Positions 34,233 to 43,357 of a DNA stretch of 64,000 nt are shown here, in pieces. This stretch comes from Paenibacillus sp. BIHB 4019. Its GTDB lineage: Bacteria > Bacillota > Bacilli > Paenibacillales > Paenibacillaceae. A program made the position numbers and the translations under genes. The notes beneath the pieces were generated by a model. The model worked only from the letters and a program-made list of their open reading frames with translations, was not told the DNA's origin and did no database searches. The stretch spans positions 1,550,001 to 1,614,000 of the forward strand of contig NZ_CP016808.1 in assembly GCF_002741035.1 (NCBI RefSeq), given 5' to 3'. Position 1 is the stretch's first letter, and each line of letters opens with the position of its first letter.

Positions 34233-37200
34233 TTAATTCGTTGTATTCGGTGAAGCCGTCGGATCGCTAGGGCTTGTCTCTGCATCCGTTGAGCCGGCAT
34301 CAGCTAAAGGCTCAGTCAGTGTATATTCAGCAGCACCAACCTTTACCTTGCTCGCTGCAAGCAGCTCCACATCCTCGCCTAAATCAATAACGACGCGGTT
34401 TGGATAATCGCTCGGGTTGGGCTCGCTAGTTGCTGCTCCATCGGGGCTTGCACTGCTTCCACCGCCGGCGGCTGCATTGTCGCTGGCGCCAGCACTTGCA
34501 TCCGGCGATGGCGATGCGTCGCCCGGACTTGCAGATGCCGCATCTACCGTCCCAGCGGCTGCATTTTCTACATTGCCCGTATTGCCTGCCGCTGCATCGC
34601 TGGTTGCTTCAGAAGTCGGCGCTGCGCTATCGCCTGGGCTCGCGGAAGCATCGCTTTCATCCGTACCTGCTCCCGGAGTTGCCGCAGGAGCCGCCGTGCA
34701 GCTAGGAATGAACGTGAGGCCGCTGTATTCCTTGGTTTCTCTATCTGCTGCGACAACAGCCACCGTCTCTGGTGAAAAAGCGCTGCATAGCGCAGCATCC
34801 GTAAAGCGGAACACGAGTGTCGTCGTTTGCTTGCCGTCCACACCTTCCTGCTTCGCCGCATACACGAGTGTATCCGGAATGGCCACTCCTGGAGTGGTCA
34901 AGCCTTGACCATCGGTCGCTTCTGGAAGATTGGCCCCTTCCTCAGGCTTATCCCCGCCACCAAGCGCAAGCAAGCCGCCAATGCCCACCATTAGAATGGC
35001 GAAGGCAATGATTATGGAGAAGAGGAACGGTTTGCGATTTTGCCGAAACAGCTTCGCCAGAGGCGAAGACAGATCCCCTCTCACCTGCTTGTAGACAGCT
35101 TGCAGCCTTGGGCCCGCCTTGGAAAAATACTGATTCCGATTCGCGCGGCTCTTGAAAGCATCGCGATCATGCTGCCGGAAATAATTCGTAATGGCGGTTG
35201 CATACGCAGGCACGAAGCCTCGCGGCCGCATAAAATCCTCATGGCGCTCCGACCAAGCGAAAAATTGATAAACGAGCTCTTTTTCCCCCGCGCTCTTGCG
35301 CAGCGTATCCAGCAGCCCTGCATAATCAATCGTCTCCATGTCCGAGCTGCGATAGAAGGCCAGCACGAGCTGCTCGAACCGCTCGGCTTTCATTTCCGAA
35401 TCGACCGTTAGCATCCAGCGCCGTCCAAGCTGCTGGACGCGGTCGATTTCGACCGGCGACAGCTTTGCGAACAGGCTTGCCTTCGGCAGCGGTTTGAAGA
35501 ACCAATCGTAAGCCGCCTTAATAATAAGCGCGGTCGACTTCTGCCTAGGATCGGTCAATTGAGCGTTCCACTGCTCTAGCCGATCCGCCTTCTCCAGAAA
35601 GCTGCCTTTGAGCAGCTCACGCTGCGACAGCCGATCCAAGTCAAGCTCCGTCAGCAGCGTCCGGTAAGCGACAAGCTCCAGCTCAAACAGCCGGACGCCG
35701 ATTCCCGCCGTCAAATGGTTCGTCTTCACACGGCCCTCGTCGCTGTCGAAAGCGGAAGAGCTCAGCTTGTCCAACTGCTCATGCACTTGCTGGAACACTT
35801 GTACAGGCTGCGCCTCATCCATCAGCTTATCCTTAAGCTGCTGCCTGAAGAGCTTGTGAACGACATCATTATCGAGAATAGCCGGGAATTCTTTGCCCCA
35901 TTTACCCATGAAAATAATAATATCCTTCGCCGATCTTGTATCCCGCAGCTTGCCGTCCAGAAACGGGAGCAGCAGCCGTTCGAGCAGTGCTCCGTTCGCC
36001 AGCATTTTGCTGACAAAGTCCTTCAGCAGCAGCGGCTCGGCCTCCAAGGCTCCATAATAGGCAGCCATCGCTTCCGCTTGGCCCTGCTGCTGTGCAGCGA
36101 GCAAGGAGCGAATGAAGAAATCGACGATTTTGCCGCCATTATATTTGCTGTCAATGTGGTAATAATCCTTAAAGCTCTCCGCAATGAATGGCTCAGGCAC
36201 CCGGCCGTCACGCACCGCATCAAACTCATAATCGAAGCGGGACAAAAATAAATCATTCATCCGCATACGCTGCGTAAGCGCTCCAGCTGGCTGCAAATAC
36301 TCCAGCATCCCGCGCAGCACGGCACTTTTGTGCATTTCATACAGCTCGTCGCTGCCTTCCTCGACTTGGAACATAACGCTTAGCTCATGGTAAGAACCGA
36401 GCGCCAGAAGCCGCTCCTGTCCCATTCCGTGCAGCATTTCCTCAGCAAACTGATAGAAACGCTCGGCACGGTCCGGCTCGTCCATAACGCTCCAAGCAAA
36501 ATCCAAATAAGGGTGCTCTCCCTTTTCCAGATCGACATTCAGGAAACGATCATTAACAAAATCAAAGGTGTAGTCCTTGTCCGTATTGCGGTCGCCCGCC
36601 CGCAGGCTTCCCTTCTCAACGAAGGTGAGATGAATCCCTTTGCGGCTTTGCGGTTCTTTGGAAAACGTCATGAAGCCCAGCTGTTTGCGGAATGCATAAG
36701 GCAAGCTCGCATACAGCACCGCCAGCAGCGTCTTCGCTTGCTCCGGCAGCTGCCGGACAGGCACATTCAGCGCCACATATACCTTCTTCCGTCCGCCAAC
36801 GGCTGCCATAACGGCAAACAGCAGCTGCTTGAAGCGCTGCTCGCTAATGTTCAGCGCAGCGAGCGCCGCCCGCTGATTGGCAAAGCCCGCAAGTCCGGCA
36901 GCAGAGCTAGCGGCTCCAGCCTCGCGAGGCGTCCATGCGCCGCCCGCTGCTTGCGGCAATTCCGCCAAATCGGGCAGCTCCATGCCCTGCTCAATATCGT
37001 AGCTGTCCACGAAAGCAGCGCCGAGGAAAGCTTTATAGCTATCTGGATCAGCATCCGCAATCGCGGCAGGAATGACGTAGTTGTGCGTGAAGAAGGCGCT
37101 GCGCAGCCCCGTAAAGTCAACGGCTTGATAGATGCTGCGGCCGACAACCGCCTCGCCGCTCTCCAGCCGCAGCACATACGCTGTTTCCGGATAAGCGGCG

Positions 37201-37394
37201 CCATCCTTCTCGCCGCTTGCGGCCAGCTCAGCTGGAGCGTCATAGACGCAAAGCGGATGCAGCTGCTTTTTTACAAACTGCTGATCCAGCCCTTCGGACT
37301 TGGCTACCGTGTCATAACCTTCCGTCGCCCGAAAAATACCGCGGCGCTCCCGCGTATACAATTGCTGGCCAATGGTAGAGGTAGAATGCTTCAC
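34233..37394 (-). CDS. GAP1-N2-type GTPase-associated protein, membrane-anchored
   Basis: 1053 residues. The N-terminus (IGQQLYTRERRGIFRATEGY) and following region match my recollection of the GAP1-N2 domain of GTPase-associated protein 1. A long cytoplasmic part (to about 787) is helical after residue 330, one TM helix lies near 790-812 (LFSIIIAFAILMVGIGG), and a low-complexity Ala/Ser/Pro/Asp extracellular linker (about 900-1000) is followed by a small beta patch (VVIDLGEDVELLAASKVKVG). The start is GTG 37394, sharing one base with the TAG of the GTPase gene, so the two are translated together. Last gene of the tubulin-like operon. Family identity should be confirmed by profile search. Confidence 0.78.
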   Translation of the reverse strand: MKHSTSTIGQQLYTRERRGIFRATEGYDTVAKSEGLDQQFVKKQLHPLCVYDAPAELAASGEKDGAAYPETAYVLRLESGEAVVGRSIYQAVDFTGLRSAFFTHNYVIPAAIADADPDSYKAFLGAAFVDSYDIEQGMELPDLAELPQAAGGAWTPREAGAASSAAGLAGFANQRAALAALNISEQRFKQLLFAVMAAVGGRKKVYVALNVPVRQLPEQAKTLLAVLYASLPYAFRKQLGFMTFSKEPQSRKGIHLTFVEKGSLRAGDRNTDKDYTFDFVNDRFLNVDLEKGEHPYLDFAWSVMDEPDRAERFYQFAEEMLHGMGQERLLALGSYHELSVMFQVEEGSDELYEMHKSAVLRGMLEYLQPAGALTQRMRMNDLFLSRFDYEFDAVRDGRVPEPFIAESFKDYYHIDSKYNGGKIVDFFIRSLLAAQQQGQAEAMAAYYGALEAEPLLLKDFVSKMLANGALLERLLLPFLDGKLRDTRSAKDIIIFMGKWGKEFPAILDNDVVHKLFRQQLKDKLMDEAQPVQVFQQVHEQLDKLSSSAFDSDEGRVKTNHLTAGIGVRLFELELVAYRTLLTELDLDRLSQRELLKGSFLEKADRLEQWNAQLTDPRQKSTALIIKAAYDWFFKPLPKASLFAKLSPVEIDRVQQLGRRWMLTVDSEMKAERFEQLVLAFYRSSDMETIDYAGLLDTLRKSAGEKELVYQFFAWSERHEDFMRPRGFVPAYATAITNYFRQHDRDAFKSRANRNQYFSKAGPRLQAVYKQVRGDLSSPLAKLFRQNRKPFLFSIIIAFAILMVGIGGLLALGGGDKPEEGANLPEATDGQGLTTPGVAIPDTLVYAAKQEGVDGKQTTTLVFRFTDAALCSAFSPETVAVVAADRETKEYSGLTFIPSCTAAPAATPGAGTDESDASASPGDSAAPTSEATSDAAAGNTGNVENAAAGTVDAASASPGDASPSPDASAGASDNAAAGGGSSASPDGAATSEPNPSDYPNRVVIDLGEDVELLAASKVKVGAAEYTLTEPLADAGSTDAETSPSDPTASPNTTN

Positions 37395-38653
37395 TATTCT
37401 CTTCTCCCCTCTATATAACCCAGCTTATACAGCAGCCATATAAATGGCTCATCAACGCGGATCGGGCTGACGACCGTCTCCATCTTCTGATTGACCGGAT
37501 TGCTGCCGAGCGCCGATACCGCATAATAGGCTGTATCCTTAAAGTAAACGTCCATCGTCCCTTTAAACGGGCGGTCAACCTTCTCGATAAAGCGCCGCAT
37601 TTCGCCATCAATGTTCTCAAACTCGGTTAAATTGAAATAATTGCGATGCACCATATTGTGAAAAATGTTGCTGTTCGACTTAATATATTCGCCTTCCTCA
37701 TCCTTGAGCGCGTGCAGCATGTCGCTCTTCGTCAAGACGACGGCGGTTGGAATATCCGTCTTGCTATTATCCTGATACGCGATAAAATCCTTGAACATCG
37801 TCAGCACGACGTCCCTTGGCTCATCATATTGCGGAGCCCACTCGCCCGGCTTGTCGCCGTGGTTAATGCGCAGCTTCTCGCGGATAGAGCGGATTTGCAG
37901 CGGATCGACCATGAACAAAATGCCGGAGGAGTTTTTAATGTGCTGCCCATGCAGCCCCAAATAATCCTCCTCGACCATGCCCTCGCCCGCCACATCGAAA
38001 AACACCAGCGTCAGCGGCGGCTTGGACTCGTCACGGAAGACGAATTGAAAAATAAACGGCTCCTGCATTTTTTCCTTCTGCGTAGAAGCCAGCAGATCGC
38101 CGCGACCAAACAGCGGCTCCTCATAGTTCGTGCGGAACTTGCGGCTGATCTCCGCCGTAAGCGGCATGCACGCCGCGTTAAAATGATCGGCGGTCGTATT
38201 TTGCAGCGTATGTATGAGCGCTGTCATATACACCGATTTGCCGACCTGGGAAGCGCCAATAATCGAAATAATATTGCTTGGCACCTTGCCCGACGTCACC
38301 GGCAGCTCGTTATGGCATTTCGGACACAGCCTTCTGCGCGTCAGCTCGCCGTAGCGGTCGTTCAAGCCAATTAGCACCTCGCCTGCATACAGATGCTTCT
38401 CCTCCGGCACATCCTCGGGATGAATAACCGCCTCAATATCGTGGACAGAATCGAGCCCGAAGCGCTCTCTGTACCGATTCAGCTGCTCGTCCTCGCCCAG
38501 CGCATAATCCTCATCGTCCTCGCGGCTGTGCGTGGCACGAAATACGACATCTTCCGGCGCAAACTTGCTGAAGCAAAATGGGCATACAATATCATAAGAG
38601 CCTTGAAGCAGCTCTGCTTGCGGTTTTCTTTTTAAAAAGTCAAAAAAGCCCAT
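37394..38653 (-). CDS. TRAFAC-type GTPase with zinc-finger cysteine pairs
   Basis: 419 residues. Cysteine pairs CPFC (24/27) and CPKC (110/113) make a split zinc ribbon. The G-domain follows: Walker A GASQVGKS (133-140), switch II DVAGEG (220-225), G4-like TKSD (308-311), and a G5-like YYAVSAL. Such zinc-ribbon GTPases are found beside GAP1-type proteins in predicted GTPase-centred systems, and the GAP1-N2 gene is directly coupled here. ATG 38653 with AAGGGGAG upstream. Probably regulates the membrane-bound GAP1-type protein or the tubulin-like polymer; no experimental basis for either. Confidence 0.85.
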   Translation of the reverse strand: MGFFDFLKRKPQAELLQGSYDIVCPFCFSKFAPEDVVFRATHSREDDEDYALGEDEQLNRYRERFGLDSVHDIEAVIHPEDVPEEKHLYAGEVLIGLNDRYGELTRRRLCPKCHNELPVTSGKVPSNIISIIGASQVGKSVYMTALIHTLQNTTADHFNAACMPLTAEISRKFRTNYEEPLFGRGDLLASTQKEKMQEPFIFQFVFRDESKPPLTLVFFDVAGEGMVEEDYLGLHGQHIKNSSGILFMVDPLQIRSIREKLRINHGDKPGEWAPQYDEPRDVVLTMFKDFIAYQDNSKTDIPTAVVLTKSDMLHALKDEEGEYIKSNSNIFHNMVHRNYFNLTEFENIDGEMRRFIEKVDRPFKGTMDVYFKDTAYYAVSALGSNPVNQKMETVVSPIRVDEPFIWLLYKLGYIEGRRE

Positions 38654-38675
38654 GCCTTATCTCCCCTTCCTGCTG

Positions 38676-39317
38676 TCATTCCGGCACCAGTTCGTACAGC
38701 TGTGCGAAACGCGGGCCATCGGTGAAAAACACACGGACGAAGTCCTGCTTGCCGACCTCGATTGGCGGAAGCACATTCCGCCCGGAGGCGAAAGCAGCGG
38801 CAAATGGATACATCATGCCATCATCCTTGCTCGCTGGATAGCCCCCCGCCTTTTTCACATAACACAATACATCCTTGGCAATTGGCACCTCCGCCGTCAC
38901 CTGAATGGAAACCGTCTTATAGCGCTGAAAAAATCCGGTCTTCTGCTTGACGGAATAGCGGATTTTCGCTCTGCCGGCGCTCACATCCAGCTCGCTCAGG
39001 CCATCGCTTTGCAGCCAGATGACTTTGCCATCCTCCGCTCCCTCTTCATAAATGTAGACGGTGAAGCGGTAGCGCCCGATGCCCTCCAGCCTCACATGAT
39101 AGCCGTTGTTCGCCTTGTATTCGGCTCTTGTATATAGCTTTAATGATGCCAGCTCCGGCGTTCCTCTGAATGCCGCCTGCTCGGCCTCCGCCTTGCCGAT
39201 GTAAACCGCCTCGACGCCGCTCGGCCACAGCCATTGCAGCGTGCAGCGGTCGCCATTCAGCGTATGGGATAAGCCGTTGATGCGCGGCGAATCGCCCTCT
39301 GCCTCCACAAATCGCAT
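38676..39317 (-). CDS. Beta-rich protein of unknown function in the tubulin/GTPase operon
   Basis: 213 residues, no signal peptide or TM. Strand-rich sequence suggests two beta-sandwich modules: about 10-105 (CTLQWLWPSGVEAVYIGKAE...GYHVRLEGIGRYRFTVYIYEEG, Fn3-like) and about 110-210 (ARAGIRY-like KIRYSVKQKTGFFQRYKTVSIQV). ATG 39317, with GGGGG about 11 bases upstream. Lies between the hairpin repeat H1 and the GTPase gene (22 bases). No known family recognised. Confidence 0.75.
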   Translation of the reverse strand: MRFVEAEGDSPRINGLSHTLNGDRCTLQWLWPSGVEAVYIGKAEAEQAAFRGTPELASLKLYTRAEYKANNGYHVRLEGIGRYRFTVYIYEEGAEDGKVIWLQSDGLSELDVSAGRAKIRYSVKQKTGFFQRYKTVSIQVTAEVPIAKDVLCYVKKAGGYPASKDDGMMYPFAAAFASGRNVLPPIEVGKQDFVRVFFTDGPRFAQLYELVPE

Positions 39318-39344
39318 CTGTCAATCGCCCCCTAGCTGACTTCT

Positions 39345-39541
39345 AAAAGTGTGTTGAAAAAGAAACTATGCTGCATAAAAAGCTTGGCTTCCGATCGCCA
39401 TTACTAATCCAAGGGTAAATGCTTATGCTTACGATGCTGCTTTCCTTCGGAAAGCTTTAAGCGAACGCTGCCGCTTCTCCAGCACAAGCTTTTTATTCCG
39501 CTACGCCTTTTTCTGGCACGCTTTTAAACTTAGCATCCTTC
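39345..39541 (-). repeat. Long-hairpin repeat H1
   Basis: A 197-bp imperfect palindrome. ATAAAAAGCTTG pairs with CAAGCTTTTTAT, and outer arms AAAAGTGTG...GAAAAAG pair with the distal CTTTTTCTGGCACGCTTTT. The core GGCTTCCGATCGCCATTA and the opposite arm AAGCGAACGCTGCCGCTTCT recur in H2 (46790-47008) and H3 (47563-47783). Sits between the membrane VWA and beta-rich genes within the operon. Confidence 0.8.
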
Positions 39542-40827
39542 TAAAATCCATGGTTGCGGCTATCCTTTGATTTTCCGTCGCCGCTCGATGCTCCTCGCTC
39601 TCTCGGGACTGGAGCCCCGCGGCGCCTGTCGTTCACCGGCCGGCTGTTTTCTCTAATCGGCACGATCAAGGTGAATAAGGAGATCATAATCGCAAGCAGC
39701 GCAATCGCCATGAAGCGGGTGAACGAATCACTGAGAAAATGGCCGGACAGCCACGCTTCCAGCACGAGACCTGCCAGCAAGCCGCCAACTGCACCGCCAA
39801 TGCCAAAGCTGCGCGCCAAATAGCGATTGTCGAAGAACAGCCCGATCGCCACGCCCAGCACACCGCCAATCAGCAGCATCGAGATGACGCGAACGATTTT
39901 GTAAAACGTTGCATCGGCCATCGGTCCCGTACGCTCGGTGACGAGCGTGCGATCATCGATCGTATCGTAGATCGTCTGGAATGCCGTTGATACCTCTGTC
40001 GCCTTCTGCACATCGTAATAAGCGCCGCCTGTCGACTCGGCAATGTTGCGCAGCAGGTCCGCCCCTCTCGAATCCACGAGGCTGAGGCCGACGGAATTAA
40101 TCGCAATCTGCTGCTCCTTGTAGAGCGCCAGCTGTGGAGCCACATCGGATTCACTGAAGCCATCCGACAGCAAAATCACCATCGTTCCGCGCTTGCTGTC
40201 CGCCTTCGCCTCAATCGTCTTCAACGATTCCTCCAGCGCGGCGCTGAAATTCGTTCCGCCATCCGTAGGCACAAACGAATCAATCGCCGCGTTGATCGCT
40301 GCCTTATTGGCAGCCGAGTCTACGCTCGTAAACGGCAGCACCTGCTCTGCCAAATCGCTGAAGCCCACAATCGCGACGCGTTTGTCATTGTCCATCTGGT
40401 CAATAAGCTGCTTCGCCGCCACATAACGCTGGTTGTCCGGGTCCGTCTCCGCCATGCTGCCGGAGTTGTCGATGACAAGGACGATATCCTTCACCTGCTT
40501 TAAGCCGCCAATATTGAGGCCGTAAAAAAATTGCAGTCCCCAGCCCGCTGCAAAAAGCAGCACAAGCGTCGCCGGCACGAACAGCTTCCATGAAAGCCCT
40601 GTGTAGCGCTGGCGCCAGGAGGAGCCGTTCAAATGCGGATTGACCAGCTCTGCCACAAAGCAGCCGAGCCCGATAAATAATGCGAGTACGCCAAAATACA
40701 AGCCCATGAGAACCGAACGCGGCATATCGCCCGTCCACTGCGCAAGCATCAGTTCTCCGATGGCGTAGCCGATGAATCCCCCTATTAAGCTAAACAACAA
40801 TAGTAGCAGGTTTATTTTTCGCTGCAT
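39541..40827 (-). CDS. Membrane protein with cytosol- or surface-facing VWA domain
   Basis: 428 residues: three N-terminal TM helices (about 6-26, 36-58, 80-100), a von Willebrand A domain (about 113-290) with an intact MIDAS (DNSGSM at 120-125, a TDGGTNFS loop and SDG), then three C-terminal TM helices and a basic Arg-rich tail ending in GASSGDGKSKDSRNHGF. VWA domains assemble multiprotein complexes through Mg2+-dependent binding. ATG 40827 has GAGAGG 11 bases upstream; an earlier ATG at 40854 is less supported. Third gene of the operon after the tubulin-like pair; the membrane anchor is presumably where that pair docks. Confidence 0.87.
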   Translation of the reverse strand: MQRKINLLLLLFSLIGGFIGYAIGELMLAQWTGDMPRSVLMGLYFGVLALFIGLGCFVAELVNPHLNGSSWRQRYTGLSWKLFVPATLVLLFAAGWGLQFFYGLNIGGLKQVKDIVLVIDNSGSMAETDPDNQRYVAAKQLIDQMDNDKRVAIVGFSDLAEQVLPFTSVDSAANKAAINAAIDSFVPTDGGTNFSAALEESLKTIEAKADSKRGTMVILLSDGFSESDVAPQLALYKEQQIAINSVGLSLVDSRGADLLRNIAESTGGAYYDVQKATEVSTAFQTIYDTIDDRTLVTERTGPMADATFYKIVRVISMLLIGGVLGVAIGLFFDNRYLARSFGIGGAVGGLLAGLVLEAWLSGHFLSDSFTRFMAIALLAIMISLFTLIVPIRENSRPVNDRRRGAPVPRERGASSGDGKSKDSRNHGF

Positions 40828-40878
40828 GTGTATAGCATCCTCTCTTACATTCATTCGGCTTATTCCCTGCGCCCCGTT

Positions 40879-43353
40879 CTAACGCAGCTCCGGCAAGCCC
40901 GCCGGGTCCACGCCGTGGAACGCATAGCCGTTCTCTCTATATGTCTCGTAATACACCTTGCCGTTGCGATAATACAGCAGGTCTTCAAGATGGAAGCCGC
41001 CCATCAGGTTCAGCTTCTCCACACCGCTGCTGCGCTTCTCGTGAATGCAGCCAAGCTTGTAAATGCGCGACGTTTCGTCGACTCCAAGCGCATACTGCAC
41101 AAACTCGCTGTCCGCGTCGCCGAACATATATTTTTCCTCGTAGCGGTGCTCATGCGTGTAGTCCAGCAGCCGAACGTTGATCGACGCGTTCTCCTCCAGC
41201 GTCCGGTAGAGGCGCTTGAACAAATCCTCTTTCGCCAGCGCCTGGCGGTTCGTATAGTCAATCGTCACATTCGCCCTGCGAAGCAGCTCCTCCTCGAACG
41301 TCTGGGCGAATGGCTCCGCCGTCAGCACATGCTTCAAGCATAGCTGGGCGAGCTTATTCACGTAAGCCTCATTGCCCTGCTCCAGCAGCTCCGCCGCCGA
41401 ACCGAGATAACGCTCATCAAACCAGATGCCCGCTCCCCGCTTATCCTGCACATCCAGCACAATATCTGCCGTTACCCGAGCGTAATATTCAAAAATATTT
41501 TGCCCGATGTAATCGTCAGCGGTCTTGATGCTTTGCAGTGCTGTCAGCTTCATGACATCCGCCATATCGGCCATTTGCTTGACGCGCAGGCGATACAGCT
41601 CATGAAGCTGCTCCAGCTCATCTGCCAAGCGGCGATACAGGGAAAGCTCCAGCTCCAGCCGGAGCAGCTCCCACTTCTGGCCATACACCAGCTGAAAAAA
41701 AGCACGGATAAACGAACGCAAATTTTGCTTATCCATAAAAGGCAGCCGCTGAATGCGGACATCCTCCGCGCGCCCCGACTGCGTGCGCTCCAGCTCCTCG
41801 CGCGCCTGCTCCACCGCAATCGCCAGCTCTTTAATACGGCTGCGAACGCCAGCGAGTACACTGCCATCGTCGCCGCTTGGCTCCGTCCAAGCACATAGCT
41901 GGTAGAAGCTAATGTCCGCGCGCTCCCGTTCGAACTTGGCAACCGCACGGCGCATTTCCGGCGCCGCGCCAAATTCGGACAGCCGCTGCTGCGCCGTGCG
42001 GGCAAAATGATTATGGAAAAAGACAGCTGCCCCATCCCCGAACAGCGCCTCCTCCGCATCGCGCAGCGATAGCGGCTTCAACTGCTCATAACGGACACCA
42101 GAGGTCAGCAGTCCCGTCATGTCGGCAAGCTGCTCCTCGCTTGGCAGCAGCTGCGTCAGCATCGCATCGACCGAGGCCGGATCGAGGCCAAAGCAGGCAA
42201 GCTTCTCCCGCATGCTGAGCTCAGGCTCCTTCGCCAGCAGCTCGGATAGCTGCATGTGCAGATGGTACAGCACCGTCAGCGCAATCGAATAATTCGGGCG
42301 CTTCACCTTGGATAGCCCCGCTGAGACGAAGCCCTGCCTGCCTGACTCCGTACGCAGGCTGTTCTTAAACGTTGAGTTATTGTAGCCGCCGTAGGCAACA
42401 CCCTCCTGCGCATCCTTGCGCTTGCGGTTTTTGAGCAGCTGTATGTGGCAAATAATATCATAGTTGTCACGAATGCCGTTAACGGCGGTCATGCCCTTCT
42501 CATTGCGATCCGACAGCACGTAAACGAGATCGAACAGCGGCGACGGCGGGTGAACGACCGGAATCGCCAGCCCGTCGCCCGTCACCTCAAGCAGCGCCGA
42601 AAACGTATAGTCCTGCCGCTGCATCCCTTCCAGCTCGCGCAGAAAGCTCACGCCAATAGCGCTGGCGTGAGCGAAGGTATCCATTTGCTCACGCTCGCTG
42701 ATTAGCGTATAAAGATCCATCTGCACGGATTTGAACGATTGCTGAAAAATCGCCTGTGCCAGCAGGGAAATATCCGGCACCAGCGCATTCATCGGGTCAT
42801 CGGCACGCGTGATAACCGCCAAATGCAGCCGATCAAAGGAAGCATACAGCCTGCCATAATCGGCAATTGTATCGCTGACCCCGCGAAGCGCGCGGTTCAG
42901 GTCAGCCAAATAGCCGGCATTGCCGCGGAAGGCTTCCCATAGCTCCTTGCGCCCCGCCTTATGGTCGCTGCCATAAGTCGATAAGCCGTCCAGCACGACC
43001 TCAGTCACCTTGGCGGCGCTCGCCGCCTGCCGTCCATTTCCGCCTGCATTGCCGCCTGCGTAGCTTCCGGCCGAAGCGCCTGTTGCTCCAGCAGCTGGCG
43101 CCTGACCGCCACTTCCGCTGGCTGAGCCGCCGCTCCTTGAAGTGGACGCGGCGTGAAAATAAATCACGCCAGCGCTGTTTTCCCATTTCGCCGCATTCAT
43201 CTGAATCATCGGCTCAATGGCTTGCCCCGCCTCGTCGCCAATATACAAAAATACGGTCGGATAATGAATGATGCTCTGGTCGTCTCCATGACCGCTGAGC
43301 ATTTGCTCGGCAGCCGCATAATCAGCTGCATACCGCTCCAGAAGCTCTCTCAT
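40879..43353 (-). CDS. Divergent tubulin-fold partner protein lacking nucleotide-binding motifs
   Basis: 824 residues, no signal peptide. Aligned by eye to the neighbouring tubulin-like protein it keeps the order of fold elements: PTVFLYIGDEAGQAI (32-46) against PILIIGLGGTGID; LHLAVITRADDPMNALVPDIS (176-196) against LMVFLLTGLSGGTGSGCFLD; PLFDLVYVLSDRNEKG (272-287) against PPFNLCHLISATNTEG; then SAGLSKVKRP and FGLDPASVDAML against similar segments. Both G-loops are lost (GLGGTG is GDEAGQ; GGTGSG is DDPMNA), so it should not bind GTP normally. A Gly/Ser/Ala-rich insert (73-113) follows the first strand pair; the C-terminal half is helical. Four bases separate it from the tubulin-like gene. My inference: a pseudo-tubulin partner. 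Confidence 0.72.
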   Translation of the reverse strand: MRELLERYAADYAAAEQMLSGHGDDQSIIHYPTVFLYIGDEAGQAIEPMIQMNAAKWENSAGVIYFHAASTSRSGGSASGSGGQAPAAGATGASAGSYAGGNAGGNGRQAASAAKVTEVVLDGLSTYGSDHKAGRKELWEAFRGNAGYLADLNRALRGVSDTIADYGRLYASFDRLHLAVITRADDPMNALVPDISLLAQAIFQQSFKSVQMDLYTLISEREQMDTFAHASAIGVSFLRELEGMQRQDYTFSALLEVTGDGLAIPVVHPPSPLFDLVYVLSDRNEKGMTAVNGIRDNYDIICHIQLLKNRKRKDAQEGVAYGGYNNSTFKNSLRTESGRQGFVSAGLSKVKRPNYSIALTVLYHLHMQLSELLAKEPELSMREKLACFGLDPASVDAMLTQLLPSEEQLADMTGLLTSGVRYEQLKPLSLRDAEEALFGDGAAVFFHNHFARTAQQRLSEFGAAPEMRRAVAKFERERADISFYQLCAWTEPSGDDGSVLAGVRSRIKELAIAVEQAREELERTQSGRAEDVRIQRLPFMDKQNLRSFIRAFFQLVYGQKWELLRLELELSLYRRLADELEQLHELYRLRVKQMADMADVMKLTALQSIKTADDYIGQNIFEYYARVTADIVLDVQDKRGAGIWFDERYLGSAAELLEQGNEAYVNKLAQLCLKHVLTAEPFAQTFEEELLRRANVTIDYTNRQALAKEDLFKRLYRTLEENASINVRLLDYTHEHRYEEKYMFGDADSEFVQYALGVDETSRIYKLGCIHEKRSSGVEKLNLMGGFHLEDLLYYRNGKVYYETYRENGYAFHGVDPAGLPELR

Positions 43354-43357
43354 AGGC

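Noticed and set aside
36387..37418. A 343-residue plus-strand open frame opposite the GAP1-type gene
   Set aside because: Antisense to a conserved gene, no start signals, shadow-frame composition.
34233..38653. GAP1-type protein plus GTPase as a classic antiviral conflict system
   Set aside because: No nuclease, pore-forming or other toxic effector domain is visible in the operon; the tubulin and VWA partners fit a structural role better. Kept as an open possibility only.
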